Assembly: GCA_013399855.1 (NCBI GenBank)
Contig: VXAY01007421.1
Span: forward strand, 49,557-113,556
Length of the DNA stretch: 64,000 bases
DNA from: Oxyruncus cristatus
Taxonomy: Eukaryota > Chordata > Aves > Passeriformes > Cotingidae
Direction of reading: 5' to 3'
Shown piece by piece: positions 50,701 through 62,190 of the stretch. Below the pieces are notes generated by a model. That model worked only from the letters and a program-made list of their open reading frames with translations. It made no database searches and was not told the origin of the DNA. The translations under genes and the position numbers were made by a program. Numbering within the stretch: the stretch's first letter is position 1; each line of letters starts with the position of its first letter.

Positions 50701-50919
50701 ACAGAGACAAATGGAAGCAAAGTTACTATAATGGACAAATCATGTCCAATGTAGGACTGTAATTTTGTGTAGGCCAAATAAACAATTAATTCAGATGGAG
50801 CTCAAATTTCACAGAAGGATAAAGTAATGCAGTTACAGGAACATATTAATCTCTAGAGTAAAGTAAGCTAAGCAAAATCTTAGTTTATTTTGGAGAGAAT
50901 CACTACCAGCTGAAGCTGT
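47797..50919. other. unassigned AT-rich sequence
   Basis: No exon or transposon recognised. A poly(A) run with one N is at 49,271-49,288. A GC-richer, less AT-biased stretch at 49,500-50,170 holds a 103-aa minus ORF (49,870-50,181) without family resemblance. An A/C-rich low-complexity stretch is at 50,380-50,420. Confidence 0.5.
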
Positions 50920-51080
50920 GCAAGATTAGCTCAGATGCTTAGAGCATGGTGCTAACACTGCCAAGGTTATGGGTTCGATTCGCTTTGCGGGCCATTCACT
51001 TAAGAGTTAGACTTGACGATCCTTGTGGATCCCCTCCAGCTTAGAATATTCTGTAACTCTCGTCTGTAACTCTGTACCAC
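50920..51080 (+). mobile_element. tRNA-Ile-derived SINE with CR1-like tail (TguSINE1-like)
   Basis: Bases 50,920-50,994 resemble tRNA-Ile. They include an A box (TAGCTCAGATGC, 50,927-50,938), the stem-loop region GTGCTAACACTGCC, a B box (GGTTCGATTCG, 50,972-50,982) and an acceptor-like GGGCCA. The body continues, with no 3' tRNA processing end, into a tail with GATCCTTGTGGATCCCCTCC (51,019-51,038) and ATATTCTGTAACTCT, closely like the CR1 3' terminus used for retrotransposition. This is the architecture of the zebra finch family TguSINE1. Anticodon-loop and stem changes argue against a working tRNA gene. Confidence 0.88.
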
Positions 51081-52839
51081 ATTTGACAAAATCAGCAAAT
51101 TTATGCTCCCTTTCTCAAGAAATCCATAGAGGAAGACCTCTCTTCAAAGTCCTCACCTATTCACAACTCCGGTTGATGGGAAAGGCAGAGAGATTTCACA
51201 TTTCCCAATATTCACGTCAATTCTGGAGACTTGGGGGCCTTTTTTTTTTTTTTTTTATCCTTTCTTTGGTAAAACACATACACATCGAAAGAAAGCATAA
51301 ATTCTGCTCCTTCACAGAACATGCTCTATTCCAGCAGAATGGATTGCAACCTTCCCATGGCTATGGTTATATGATTTGTTTTTATTTTACTTACCACAGA
51401 AAATGGGTGGCAGGGAGGGCAGTGCAAAGGCAGGAAGGATATTATTAGTTGATTTTTAAAATTACTTCTTTATTTCTCAGAGAAACAGTGCGGTATGAGC
51501 TCACCATTGGCCCTCAACAAATATGCACTGATGCAACACCGTACAGTAAGGTAATGCACTGGAGAAGTTACTCTTCCTATTTCTGATGTTGCAGAGGGAA
51601 AATTGGATGAGCAGTTTGCAGAACTGGAAAAAAGAAGCTAAACAGAGGTAACACTCCTCCCCTTACATCCACTCTTCCTGATGAAAGTCTTCAGTCTTAA
51701 TATCTTTTCTAAGGTTGTAAAATGCACTCTCTTGGAATCATAACTAGTAAATTTTCTTTAGCAACATCCGTATTAAGCAATGCAATCAAACTTATGTTGT
51801 ATTTTAACATATATGTGCAGGTATGTAATACTTCTAATGGGAATAGCATCTGGGCCTAACAGTAATTGAATGTAGAATTTAAAATTTAGCTCTTAACAAT
51901 TACAGTTATTGAATCAGCTCTGCACAGGAAATTTCTAGAAGAAAAATCTTTCTTTGTATGGTGAGCTGTGGTCTCATGTCTCTGGTGGTCAGTCATAACT
52001 AGCTCATTCAGCTGATAATTCATAATCCTACAATTTTATAAAATGTTTCATTTTCACAAAATTGTATTACAAAAAGATCACAGATCAGCATACAAGAATG
52101 TGAATACTTGTTTTCAATAATTTCATCTATTTCACCATACTTCATATGTTTCATATACTTATTGTATTAGATGAGACAATCTGATTTGTAACAATTTTTA
52201 TATATAAGCTCTTCATTCATGCTCCAGTGAATTTATGTCCTATTTGAAATTTCATTTTATTTCTGCCTTCTCTTTCCCTTTACCTACTTGTATAACCTAA
52301 GTAAACTAATTACATACGTTGTTGTTTACTGTTGTGTCACAGTTTCATACTTGAATAAATTTATGTTCAAAATCCCTCTATGTTGCATGGATCTTTGTCT
52401 ATCACCATATTAGAAATGAAGAACAAAGGGGCAAATATTGCAACTATGTCCTTAAAAGAGCTTATGTGTGGCAAAGACTTCTGAAATTTGTAGAGAGATT
52501 TAGTGGAGAAGAAGCACATATTTATGAATTACTGCAATATGCAGAGTCTTCTTCCTGCTTGTGTTGTAAAATAAAATTGGAAATGTGAAAGCTAAGATCA
52601 TATAAAGAAGACAGAAATAATGTTTTGAAATATTGAAAGTACTTCATTTTTAGTAGTATCACTTCCAAAGTGACATGAATCTTGCCTAACAGATCAATTT
52701 CTGTAGCAGCTAAACCAAGTGAAAACTCAGAATCAACCAAGTGTCTTGGTTTCATGGAACATTAGATTGATAAAAATGAACACTGTTTCACAATTAACAG
52801 GTTCTTATCAAGAGTTTAGATTCACTAAATACATTAGTA
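51081..52839. other. unassigned AT-rich sequence with a T-run
   Basis: A 17-base T-run is at 51,240-51,256. No exon or repeat family is recognised in the rest. Confidence 0.5.
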
Positions 52840-53857
52840 AATGTATAGAAAATCTGAAGGCTATTTCAGTTAAAATTACAGAAGATACATTGGTGGCCAA
52901 GGATATCAATGACAACAAGGGCTTTTTCAAATACATCAATAACAAAAGGAGAAGAAGGTATAATGTGGGCCTGTTACTAAATGGAGGGGGAAGAACCCTG
53001 GTAACAGGATGAAAAGAAAGCAGAGTTACTGAATGCCTTCTCTGCAACACTCTTCATTGACAATACCAGCACTAAGATGTTGATCTGGGTCTCTCTTACC
53101 CACAAGTCCAGGGTAAAGGAATGTTGAAATAAAGATTTTCCCTTGTTTGAGGAATATTGGGTCGGAGAACACCTGAGCAAACTTGTCATCCACAAGTCCT
53201 TGGGCTGTGATGGGATGTATACATGAGTGCTGAGAGAGCTGATGGACACCATTGCAAGTCTGCTCGTGATCACCTTTGACAGGTCGTGGTGATCAGCAGA
53301 AGTGCCTGAGGACAGGAGGAAAACAAATGTCACCCTAATCTTTAAAAAGGGCAAGAAGGTGACTTCTTAGTCACTGAGGTGACTAATGTCAGTCAACCTC
53401 ACCTCAGTCTCTGAAAAGGTGATGGAGTGCCTGGTTTTGGAGGTCATCTCTATCCACATGGATGATAAGAAGGTGATCAGGAGTAGTCAGCATGGGTTCA
53501 CTAAAGGTAAATCAACCTTCAAAGTTGCCTTTGATGCAGAAACAACCCAGTTGCCTTTGATGAAGAAACAACTGCCTGGATGGATAAGGAGAGAGCAGTG
53601 GATATTGTCTACCTCAACTTCAGCAAGGCTTTCAACACTGTCTCTCCTTACATCTTCATAGGCAAACTCAGGAAGTATGGACTGTATGAGTGGGCAGTAA
53701 GGTGGATTGAGAACCAGTGGAATGGCAGATCCCAGAGGGTCACAATCAGTTGTACAAGGTCTAGCTGGAGGTCTCTCACTAATGGTGTCCCCCAAGGTTT
53801 GATACTGGTTCCAGTATTGTTTAATCTATTCATCCATGACTTGGATGAAGGGACAAA
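52840..53857 (+). mobile_element. CR1 LINE ORF2 fragment (pre-RT and RT domain), sense
   Basis: A plus-strand frame gives DNKGFFKYINNKRRRRYNVG (about 52,908-52,967), and after breaks SVNLTSVSEKVMECLVLEVI (53,389-53,448) and RSSQHGFTKGKST (53,482-53,520). From 53,580 there is a better frame with [18 protein letters not shown], an [20 protein letters not shown] block and DLDEGT at 53,839-53,856. These are conserved RT palm motifs of CR1. Sense similarity stops abruptly at 53,857, before the catalytic F-A-D-D box. Confidence 0.92.
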
Positions 53858-54645
53858 TGACTCCTCAGGCAGCCTGGTGTTGTTACACTTCCAGTGGAGC
53901 CTGTTCCAGCACTCAACCACCCTCTGGGTGGAGAAACATATTCTAATATCCAGCCTAAACCTCCCCTGACTCAACTTCAAGCCATTCCTTTGGGTTCTGT
54001 CATTGATCACCACAGAGAAGAGATCAGTGTCTGTCCCTCCTCTTTCCCTCATGAGGACATTGTAGACTGCAATGAGGTCTCCCCTCAGTCTCCTCTTCCT
54101 CAGGCTGAACAGACTAAGTGACCTCAGCTGCTTTGCATATGGCTTCCCCTCAAGGCCTTTCAACATCTTTGTTGCCCTCCTTTGGACACTCTCTAATAGC
54201 TTAATACCTTCCTTATATTGTAGTGCCTAAAACTGCACACAAGATTCAAGATGAGGCCGCCCCAGTGCAGAGCAGAGAGGGACAATGCCCTCCCTCAACC
54301 AGCTGGTGATGCTTTGCCTGATGCCCCCCAAGACACGGTTGGTCCTCCTGGTTGCCAGGGCACTGCTGACTCATATTCAGCTTGCCATCGACCAGGCTCC
54401 CCAGGTCCCTTTCCACAGCACTGCTTTTTCAGCAACTCATTTCCCAGTCAGTCTGTACATCTGGGCTTGCCCCATCCCAGGTGCAGAATCTGGCACTTTC
54501 CCGTGTTGAGCTTCATATGGTTCATGTTTGCCCAGTCCTCTAATTTGTTAGGATCTCTCTGCAGGGCCTTTCTGCCCTCAAGGAAGTCAACAGCTCCTCC
54601 CAGTTTTGTGTCATTCCCTGAGGAGCTCTTCATTTCAAATAGCAA
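53858..54645 (-). mobile_element. CR1 LINE 3' half, inverted relative to the adjoining 5' half
   Basis: From here the CR1 matter is on the minus strand. Reading leftward from 54,645 the complement gives GNDTKLGGAVDFLEGRKALQ and QRDPNKLEDWANMNHMKLNT, then GKCQILHLGWGKP, and further left SLSLFSLRKRRLRGDLIAVY. The last part is [20 protein letters not shown] and RVVECWNRL near 53,900-53,990. This begins almost exactly where the plus-oriented fragment stops in the CR1 coding order (after DLDEGT). Confidence 0.9.
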
Positions 54646-55149
54646 AGTTCACATATATCTGAAGCAGAAAGGGAGGAAAAAAGGCATCCCAAAATCTCAA
54701 ATGTTGAAATAAACTTCTTCCTAGAGAATGCTATGGCATTTGTTCAGCTTTCCCTCATTTGCAAAATATACTGACTTTATGACAGCTGCTCTAAAAACCT
54801 TGAGGCTCAGGGTAAGGCAGGCAGGCAGGCAGTGTGGTGACAAATTGGATGACAGAGCTGGCTGCCTAACTTAAAAATTTAAAAAACCACTTGGGCAGGT
54901 ATCCAAAGAAGAAGCAGATGCCAGCAGTTAAAAGTGTTATTTCTCTTTACATCCTGTTTGCTGAGGTTGCTATTCACAACACTGACATGTCAGCAGAAAG
55001 GAATTTGTTTTGGTATACGAGCTTCTTCAATGAAAAATTTAGAGGTTTAAACCATAGTTCATTATAAACTAATGCTCCTTAGAATGAATAATTTAATTTT
55101 TTTATAACTAATCATTGTGCTGGGTATAATGCAGCACATTTGTCTTACA
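54646..55149. other. unassigned sequence between CR1 copies
   Basis: Contains four GGCA units (about 54,816-54,831). No exon seen. Confidence 0.5.
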
Positions 55150-57400
55150 GAGATGTGCCCAGGGCTTCCGAGGTATAAGAGCCAATAGGTGAACACCAAT
55201 GAAATACTTGAAGGGAGTTAAGGCGTGTTTTTTTAAAAACGTGACATGGCCAACAGCTCAGCTGAAGCACCCCTACAGCAATGCATGCAGTGTGTGCAAC
55301 AAATAAGAGGAGCTAAAAACCACTGTAGCTAAAAGCCTATCAACTAGTAGCCATTACTGAAAGTTGGTGGGCTGAATCTTCTAACTGGAGTGCAGCTGTC
55401 AATGGCTGCAGGCAGACAGACGAGGAAGGAGGGGCAGAGGGATTGCCCTCTACTTCAGGAAATGATTGTGAAGGGCTCTCTCTGAAGAACATCCACAAAC
55501 AGGTCATACCCTTATGTATGAGAATCAGAAACTGAGGCAACAAAGAAAACCTTGTTGGCTTGTGTCTACTAGAGGCTGCTTAGTGGTGACAAAGCCTTCT
55601 TACTCCAGCTACAGGAGGCATGAAACTCACCTGTTCTCATCCTGCTGGAGGATTTCAACCACTCAAAATGTGCTGGAAAAGAAGAACGACAAGCTGTAGT
55701 CAATCAAGGAGACTCCTAGAAGGCATGGAGGATAACTTCTTAAGCCAGGCAATAGACAGCCCTACCAGAAGAGATGCGTTACTGGGCCTCATGGTCACCA
55801 ATGGAAGTGAGCTGGTGGGTGTTGTCAAGATTGGAGGTAGTCAGGACTGCAGTGAAGATGCACTAGTGATGTCAGCAGTCCTGAGGAATATAAGACAAGT
55901 GAAGAGTAAAGTCAGGACCCACCCTAAATTTTGGAAAAGCAAACTCCAGCTGTTCAAAGAGCTAGTCAGTAGGAACCCCTGGAAAACTGCCAAGGACAAG
56001 GGAGCAGAACAGAGCTGGCATATCTTTAAGGACACTTTCTTTAGAGCACAATAGCTCTTGATCCTGTAAAAAAATCAGGAAAGGAGAGACTGACATGGAT
56101 GAGTGAGGACCTTCTGGTTAAACTGAAAGGCAAGAATTCACAGATAGGAACAGGTATCCTGGAAAGAGTATAGAATGCTGCCTGGTTGTGTAGGGATGGT
56201 GTCAGGAAGTCCAAGGTGCAGCTGGAGCTATACAAGGGACACAAATTCAAATGGAAAGGGCTTCTACAGGTATGTTAGGCAGAAAAGGAAGGTCAAAGAA
56301 AGCATACCCTCCCAATGAACAAGGCTGGCAAATTAGTAAAAACAGATGAGAAGGAGGCTGAGGTACTCAATGTTATGCCACACTCTTCACTGACAATCTC
56401 CCTTCCCATACCTCTCCAGCTGGTGAACCTCAAGGCAGAGACTTGTGCAAAGTCCCTCCTACTGTAAGAGAAGATCAGGTTTCTGAGCACCTAAGGAACT
56501 TGAATGTACATTAATCTATGGGACCTGATGAGATGCATGCTAGACTCCTGAGGGAATTGGCTGGTATAGTCGTCAAGACATTCTCTATGATATTTGGAAA
56601 GACACGGCAGTCAGGTGAAGTTCCCAGTGACTAGAAAAAGGGAAACATTGTACCCATCTTTAAAAAGGGTAGAAAGGAAGACTCTGGGAACTACACACCT
56701 TTCAGCCTAACCTCTGTGCCCAGAATGATCATGGAACAGATCATCCTAGGAGCTATGCTAAGACACAGGGAGAACAGGGAGGTGATTCAAGACAGCCAGC
56801 ATGGCTTCGCCAATGGCAAGTCCTGCCTGAACAACCTTGCGGCCTTCTATGATGGAGCAACTATATCAGTGGACAAGGGAAGGGCTATAGATGTCATTTA
56901 CCTGGATTCTGTTAAGCCTTTGACACAGTTCTCCCCACATCCTTCCTCTAAACTGGAGAGAGGTGGATTTCATGGATGGACTGTTTGGTGGACAAGGAAC
57001 TGGCTCGATGGCTGCATCCAGAGGGTATTTGTCAATGATTCAATGTCTGAATAGAGATCAGTGATGATTGATACTGAGATTGCTTAATATTTTCATCAGT
57101 GACATAGATAGTGGGATCAGATGCACCCTCTGCAGGTTTGCAGATGACATGAAGCTAAGTGGTTTGTTTGACACATTTCAGGGACAGGATGCCAGGCAGT
57201 GAAGTTTGGACAAGCTCGAAGAGAGTTCATGTGAACCTCACAGTGTTCAAAAAGCCGAGTCCTGCACCTGCATCAGGGCCACCCCCAGCATCAATACAGC
57301 TGGGGATGATGGATTTGAGAACAGCCTTGCGGAGAAGGAACTGCAGATACTGGTGCACAAAAAGCACACTGCCATTCTTAGTACAGTAAAATCCTACCAC
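55150..57400 (+). mobile_element. long CR1 LINE ORF2 fragment (endonuclease to RT), sense
   Basis: Plus-strand frames follow the CR1 order over 2.2 kb. Endonuclease-domain pieces lie at 55,380-55,900 (a PVLILLEDFNH-like block near 55,630-55,660, and LLGLMVTNGSELVGVVKIGG at 55,774-55,833). The linker is at 55,900-56,300. The pre-RT part (MGPDEMHARLLRELAG-like) is near 56,517-56,565 and [19 protein letters not shown] near 56,704-56,760. [33 protein letters not shown] and a degraded FADDMKLSG (57,138-57,164) follow. Frameshifts and stops rule out activity. The copy ends without a 3' terminus near 57,400. Confidence 0.92.
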
Positions 57401-59949
57401 TGGGAATATGTTGGCAAATGGCCTAGTAGAAATAAGTTGTGTGCAAAAAGCAGGGTTAAAAAACAGTAACAAGAGTTTCACAAAATTCCATGTTTTTCCT
57501 TCTTACACATTTCCTTAGGATAGAGTGTATTTTTCAAGTTACTCAGTCAACAAAATTACATACTGAGCAACTTTTGTAAAGACACACTGTTCAATACAAG
57601 AGCAGTTTATAGTCAGCATTTGTAGTTGTAACTTGCATTGTGGCTATAGTGATTACAAATCATGTTACGATTCCTTTTTGTACATGTTAAAATTTTAATA
57701 TTTTGAAGTTAATTTTATTTAAGTGTAAATAAATGTCCTAAGTATCTGTTTTTTCTTACTAACACAGACGTGAAGATCTGTCTAATTTTTACACAGGTGT
57801 GAAAGTGACTACGTTCTTCAAGAATTCAGAAGTATACTTTTGCAATGCAGAGTAAGTTGTCTCATTGTATACTGAAAATGGAATTCTGAAATGGAGGCAA
57901 GGATTCTTTTTCTTATAATTTTAATTTTCTCCAGGAAGGGTTTGAAAGAAATGAAAAATTAATTTGTTCAGCATGATAAGGTAGTTCAAATGTAAGATTC
58001 CAGTCAGGCCTTGCAGACCAGATGGCTTTCAATTTTCTGGCAATGGTGTTAATTGGAAGTCAGGATATGAACTTATTTTAATCAACTTTAGGCAACTGAG
58101 GTTTTTTCTAATCATAGAAGCAGCTGCAGGCTGGAAGCATTGCAGCATTAGTATTACATTGTACAGAACACATTAACAAGGACAAATAAAACTACCAACA
58201 ATAATCCTAAGTAAAGCTTACTTAAGTAAAGTAGACCACTGATCACTACTTCAAAGACATGAAAAATGCAAATTTCGTGTTTAACTAATGTCTTACTTCT
58301 TCACTCTCTATTTATGCCAAAGAATTTCTAAAAAACACACAAAAAATCATGACATTGGTTTAGTCACTAAAATATTAAGCCCCTAGTTCAGTAAAAAAAA
58401 AAAAAATTTGGAAGTCTCAGATCCCTCCTATAAAACAAGAAGGTAAGAACTTTATAACTTCCTTTCTAGTACACTTCTACAAAGTATATACACAGAATGT
58501 TATTTTTGTTAACAAGTTAATGATTTCTTTGTTCTTTTCAAACTGAAGGAAAACTAGAATATCTATCTTCCAGTAAAAAATATCAAATTAGGAGTTAATT
58601 ATAGAAGAAATAAAAACTATGAGTGCAACTGTGATTCTGTGATTCTCTGATTTCAAAAGCTAGAAATAGGTTTTTACAATGACCAAAAAAAGACATAATT
58701 CCAGAGGTTATTAATTGAAAAAAAAAATTGAGTAACTACTATCGAGCTTTATTTTACCTTCTTTTTGGTCCTAGAAAGCCTGGAAAACCAGAAAATATAT
58801 CCTAGTTTGCCTAATTGGATTATATTCTTTGTCAAACTTTGCACTTTACAGTGTTAATTAATGTGATATGGGACAAATATTTGTCATGTTTGCAAAAATG
58901 ATAAGCATCATTAGAAAATGTACTTAGTTTATCCTCACATTATTTTGACACAGGCCCAAGATTTTTCTCCCACCCTGTCTACTATTTTATATTTTTTTTA
59001 CAATAGTACAAAGAACTCCTCATTCCTAAATAAACACTAAATATACACAATATAAAGAAGACAATGTTTTTGTAAGCATTAGCAAATATATTCCATATTT
59101 CATCCACATGGAGCATTTTCAATGCACATTATCTTATGAAAAACATGAAAAATAAGCCAAAAAGAGCATTCAGAATGAAAAACAAAAGATGCATATGTAT
59201 TTTGCTTGCTGAAAATAGAAATGTAGGAGAGAGTACCAATAAACACTAAAACATGATCTTTTATTTTTCCCCTGCAACTTCCAAGTATCTCTGGTTTACT
59301 TTTACAGTGGAGTTACCTACAATTTTAAGAATAAATCAATATTTATAAAGAAAAAAAATCAAAGTATGTATCATGCTGCCTGTATATACATCTGTGTCTC
59401 TGGTTCTGTGTACATCTTTTCTCTCCCCTCTTTTCTACCTTACAATGTTAAAAATTCTTGATTAGTATCAAGAAAATATAATTAGAATGTAGGTACTTGA
59501 AATATAAATTTTTTACATTTTTGTGAAAACATCTGTGTAGAGATGAAACATTTGGCAAGTGTCCTAATTAAAAAAAAAAAAAGCATAAATAAGCCATATT
59601 TTATAAGACATGCAAAGCCTATCAAGCCTAAATAAAAATTGAAAAAACAAGCCCATATATCATTAGGCAGCTCAATTGTACAAGGAGTAGTGAAAATCCA
59701 GATCTTACTAGAACTATTTCAACAGAATCCTTATGAAGTTCAATAGGTATGGATGTTTCTTGGAGTTAACTTCAAACAAATACCAGGCTACACGAGCACA
59801 GTCAGCCGTCAAGGGAAAGTGCCTAGTTAGCTCTTCTCAGCACTTATGAACCTGGATCTGAAATAAGCTGGACCCAGTACAGGAGGGATAGGGACAAAAC
59901 ATGTTCAGCAATGGAAGAGCCACCAGTGTGGTCAGAGGCTGGAGCAAAT
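57401..59949. other. unassigned AT-rich sequence
   Basis: At 58,631-58,656 two TGATTCTG-type repeats resemble an isolated CR1 tail. Several A-runs occur (58,394-58,406; 59,570-59,582). No exon recognised. Confidence 0.5.
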
Positions 59950-60230
59950 TCAAATAATTCAAAACATTTAAAGGGGAGGCTGAGGTAGAGGGGCTGTTTT
60001 GGCCCGGAGAAGAGAAGGCTCAGGCATGGGGAAAACTCCTATCAGTCTTCCACAACCTGGAAGGTGGTTGCAGAGAAGAGAGAGACTGATTTTTCCCATG
60101 TGTGCATAGTGAAAGGTCAAAAGGCAGCAATCACAAATTTCACTGAGGGATAACTCATTGGGCAACCTGTGTGGGTTGTCCAGCGCTAACAAGAGCTTTG
60201 CACAGAGTCTGGGGGATTTTTAAAGTTCTG
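59950..60230 (+). mobile_element. CR1 LINE relic, 3' region, sense
   Basis: A broken plus frame reads like the CR1 segment around the ORF2 end: LFWPGEEKAQAWGKLLSVFH near 59,994-60,053, followed by NLEGGCREERD and then FFPCVHSERSKGSNHKF. Diverged and truncated on both sides. Confidence 0.65.
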
Positions 60231-61799
60231 AATTTCAGAACTCACTGAAAAATCCAGTAAGGCTAGAAATGCATATTATTTTTTATTTCAGCTTCAAATC
60301 ATTCATTATTTATCAATGCATTATAACAGCTCCTCCTCTAAGTCATGCTTTGAAAGATAAGCCTAGTCTGAAGCTTAGGCTTTGAAAGTGTTCCACATTT
60401 GATTTCCAAGTCTTAAAACTGTGCTTAGTTTTTCTGTGTGTAGACAGAAAAAACTACTTTAATTATCAGAAAAATTTTTGTCTGCTCATGGATCTGAACC
60501 CTGTGAGTCACCTTCATCATTATTTAATGCTATACTTAAGAAGTTCTGTTTTCAAGCTGCTTTAGATGGAAAACTTCAGTGAAGTTTTTCTTTAGTAAGT
60601 CATTACCTCTAGAAGAGAATTACACATTATCGATCTGGGTAAAAACATTTATGATTAACTAATGAGTTGGTAGTTACCATTTCTTTCATCTCACTGTTTA
60701 TTCAACAGTATTAGACCTTTTAGCTGGCTTTCTGGTACAGTTATTATCACAGCTATCAGCTACTTATGACTATTGACCAGACTGGTGAAAAATAATGTTA
60801 ACAGCACACTGTAGCAGCTAGCAGCAGTCTGTGTCTATCACTGTATCTCTTTGAACTGGCAGTTGTTCAGAAAGGCTGAATCGAAATCTGCCTGGCAATC
60901 ATTCAGAGCAGTTTCAGATGAGGTGCGATTGTATCCACATACTGCACATTAAAATACTACTACTACTACTACTACTAATAGGTCTCTACTACTTTAATAG
61001 GTCTCTTAATTGCCTTTTTCCTTTACCCATTTACTATTTTCCTGACACTGTTCTATGTTCCTTATTCTCAGAAAATCAGATGCATGACAACAAGATATTG
61101 AAGCTTTGTCCTTATTAATGTCTAGAATCAGTTTAATTTTATTTGTGACTAGATGCTTCAGTTACTATCTCTGTCATGGCTTGTTACTCTAATTCTTTGC
61201 AATTCACTTCATAGTGCCCTTCTTCAAATCAGATTTAAAAAAAAAAATAACTTGAATACAGGTATTTGTTAAAAAAGCTGCAGTCAGTGTTCATAAGACA
61301 AATATTATTCAAGCCAAGGGACAACATCAAAGAGATTGAATGAAACTTGCAAACTCAGGTATATGATAATAAAACAATTATATTTTTGTGTGTGTACAAA
61401 ACTCTTTTACAGTTTAATAGCAATAGTTATAAAAAAGGAGTATGCTTTGAAGATGCATTTCCTATGTCAAGTTTTTATCTCTCATCACCAGTTTTCTGCT
61501 GGTTTATGACTCAGATAAATTTTACTTTTTTTAAAACATGGCGTTATAAAATATTAGGGCTGCAGATTAACAAATGCATGTCCTATTACACCAGTGTTTT
61601 TCTTAGTAGAAGTATGAGCAGGAGAATCTCTATTTTTTAGAATACCCTCATAGTGGATAACTCAAGAAAAATGTAGTAACCAATCACCCTTTCAGAACAA
61701 TGACACAGTCTGTGCACTGGGAAGAAAATCAAACTAATCGAGGTCTGCTTGTCTAGAGAAGTCTTCTAGCAATTAAAGAAATGAGGGTAAGAGAGATGA
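60231..61799. other. unassigned AT-rich sequence with a (TAC)n array
   Basis: A short trinucleotide array of about seven TAC units lies at 60,955-60,977. No exon or repeat family was recognised. Confidence 0.5.
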
Positions 61800-62190
61800 A
61801 TTTTTAAAGGTCCTCATTGTGGCAAGATACTCCTGCCCATGTGGAAAGTCTCGTTGTGAAGGTGTATCACATAGATGCTCATACACACAAGAGCTGGGCC
61901 ATCAAAAAACGTTGAAACAACCAACAGGTGAATTAGGCTGCTCGGATTGAAGTGGCACAGGTGGATCTGGATTGGCAACATACGGTGAATTATAGCTTGA
62001 AGGGTTCACGACACCTCTGGACATCAAGGAGAGTCTATATGCACCATATAGATGGGTTCATGGTCAAGAAGTGGACTCAACCATAGACACTATTGCACAG
62101 GTTATTCATGAACGTGAAACACACATTGCAATTAAGCCAAGTTTGGAAATGGGGGAAAAAGTAGCATATCTCCATTGCTGGAGGAACTTG
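61800..62190 (+). pseudogene. ERVL-type endogenous retrovirus pol relic (integrase N-terminal region)
   Basis: Plus-strand pieces in more than one frame resemble the junction of RNase H and integrase in avian ERVL pol. One stretch (about 61,857-62,010) contains VYHIDAH and AARIEVAQVDLDWQH. A second frame holds the zinc-binding DTSGHQG-type motif at 61,997-62,035, and a third carries TIDTIAQVIHE at about 62,080-62,115. The second zinc-coordinating Cys pair appears altered (RETHIA). Frameshifts and stops show it is dead. No LTR of this element is recognised nearby, so it is an isolated internal scrap. Confidence 0.65.

Noticed and set aside
50920..50994. tRNA-Ile gene
   Set aside because: The anticodon loop and several stem positions are altered, there is no terminator-like T-run directly after, and the sequence continues into a CR1-like tail, so it is the head of a SINE.
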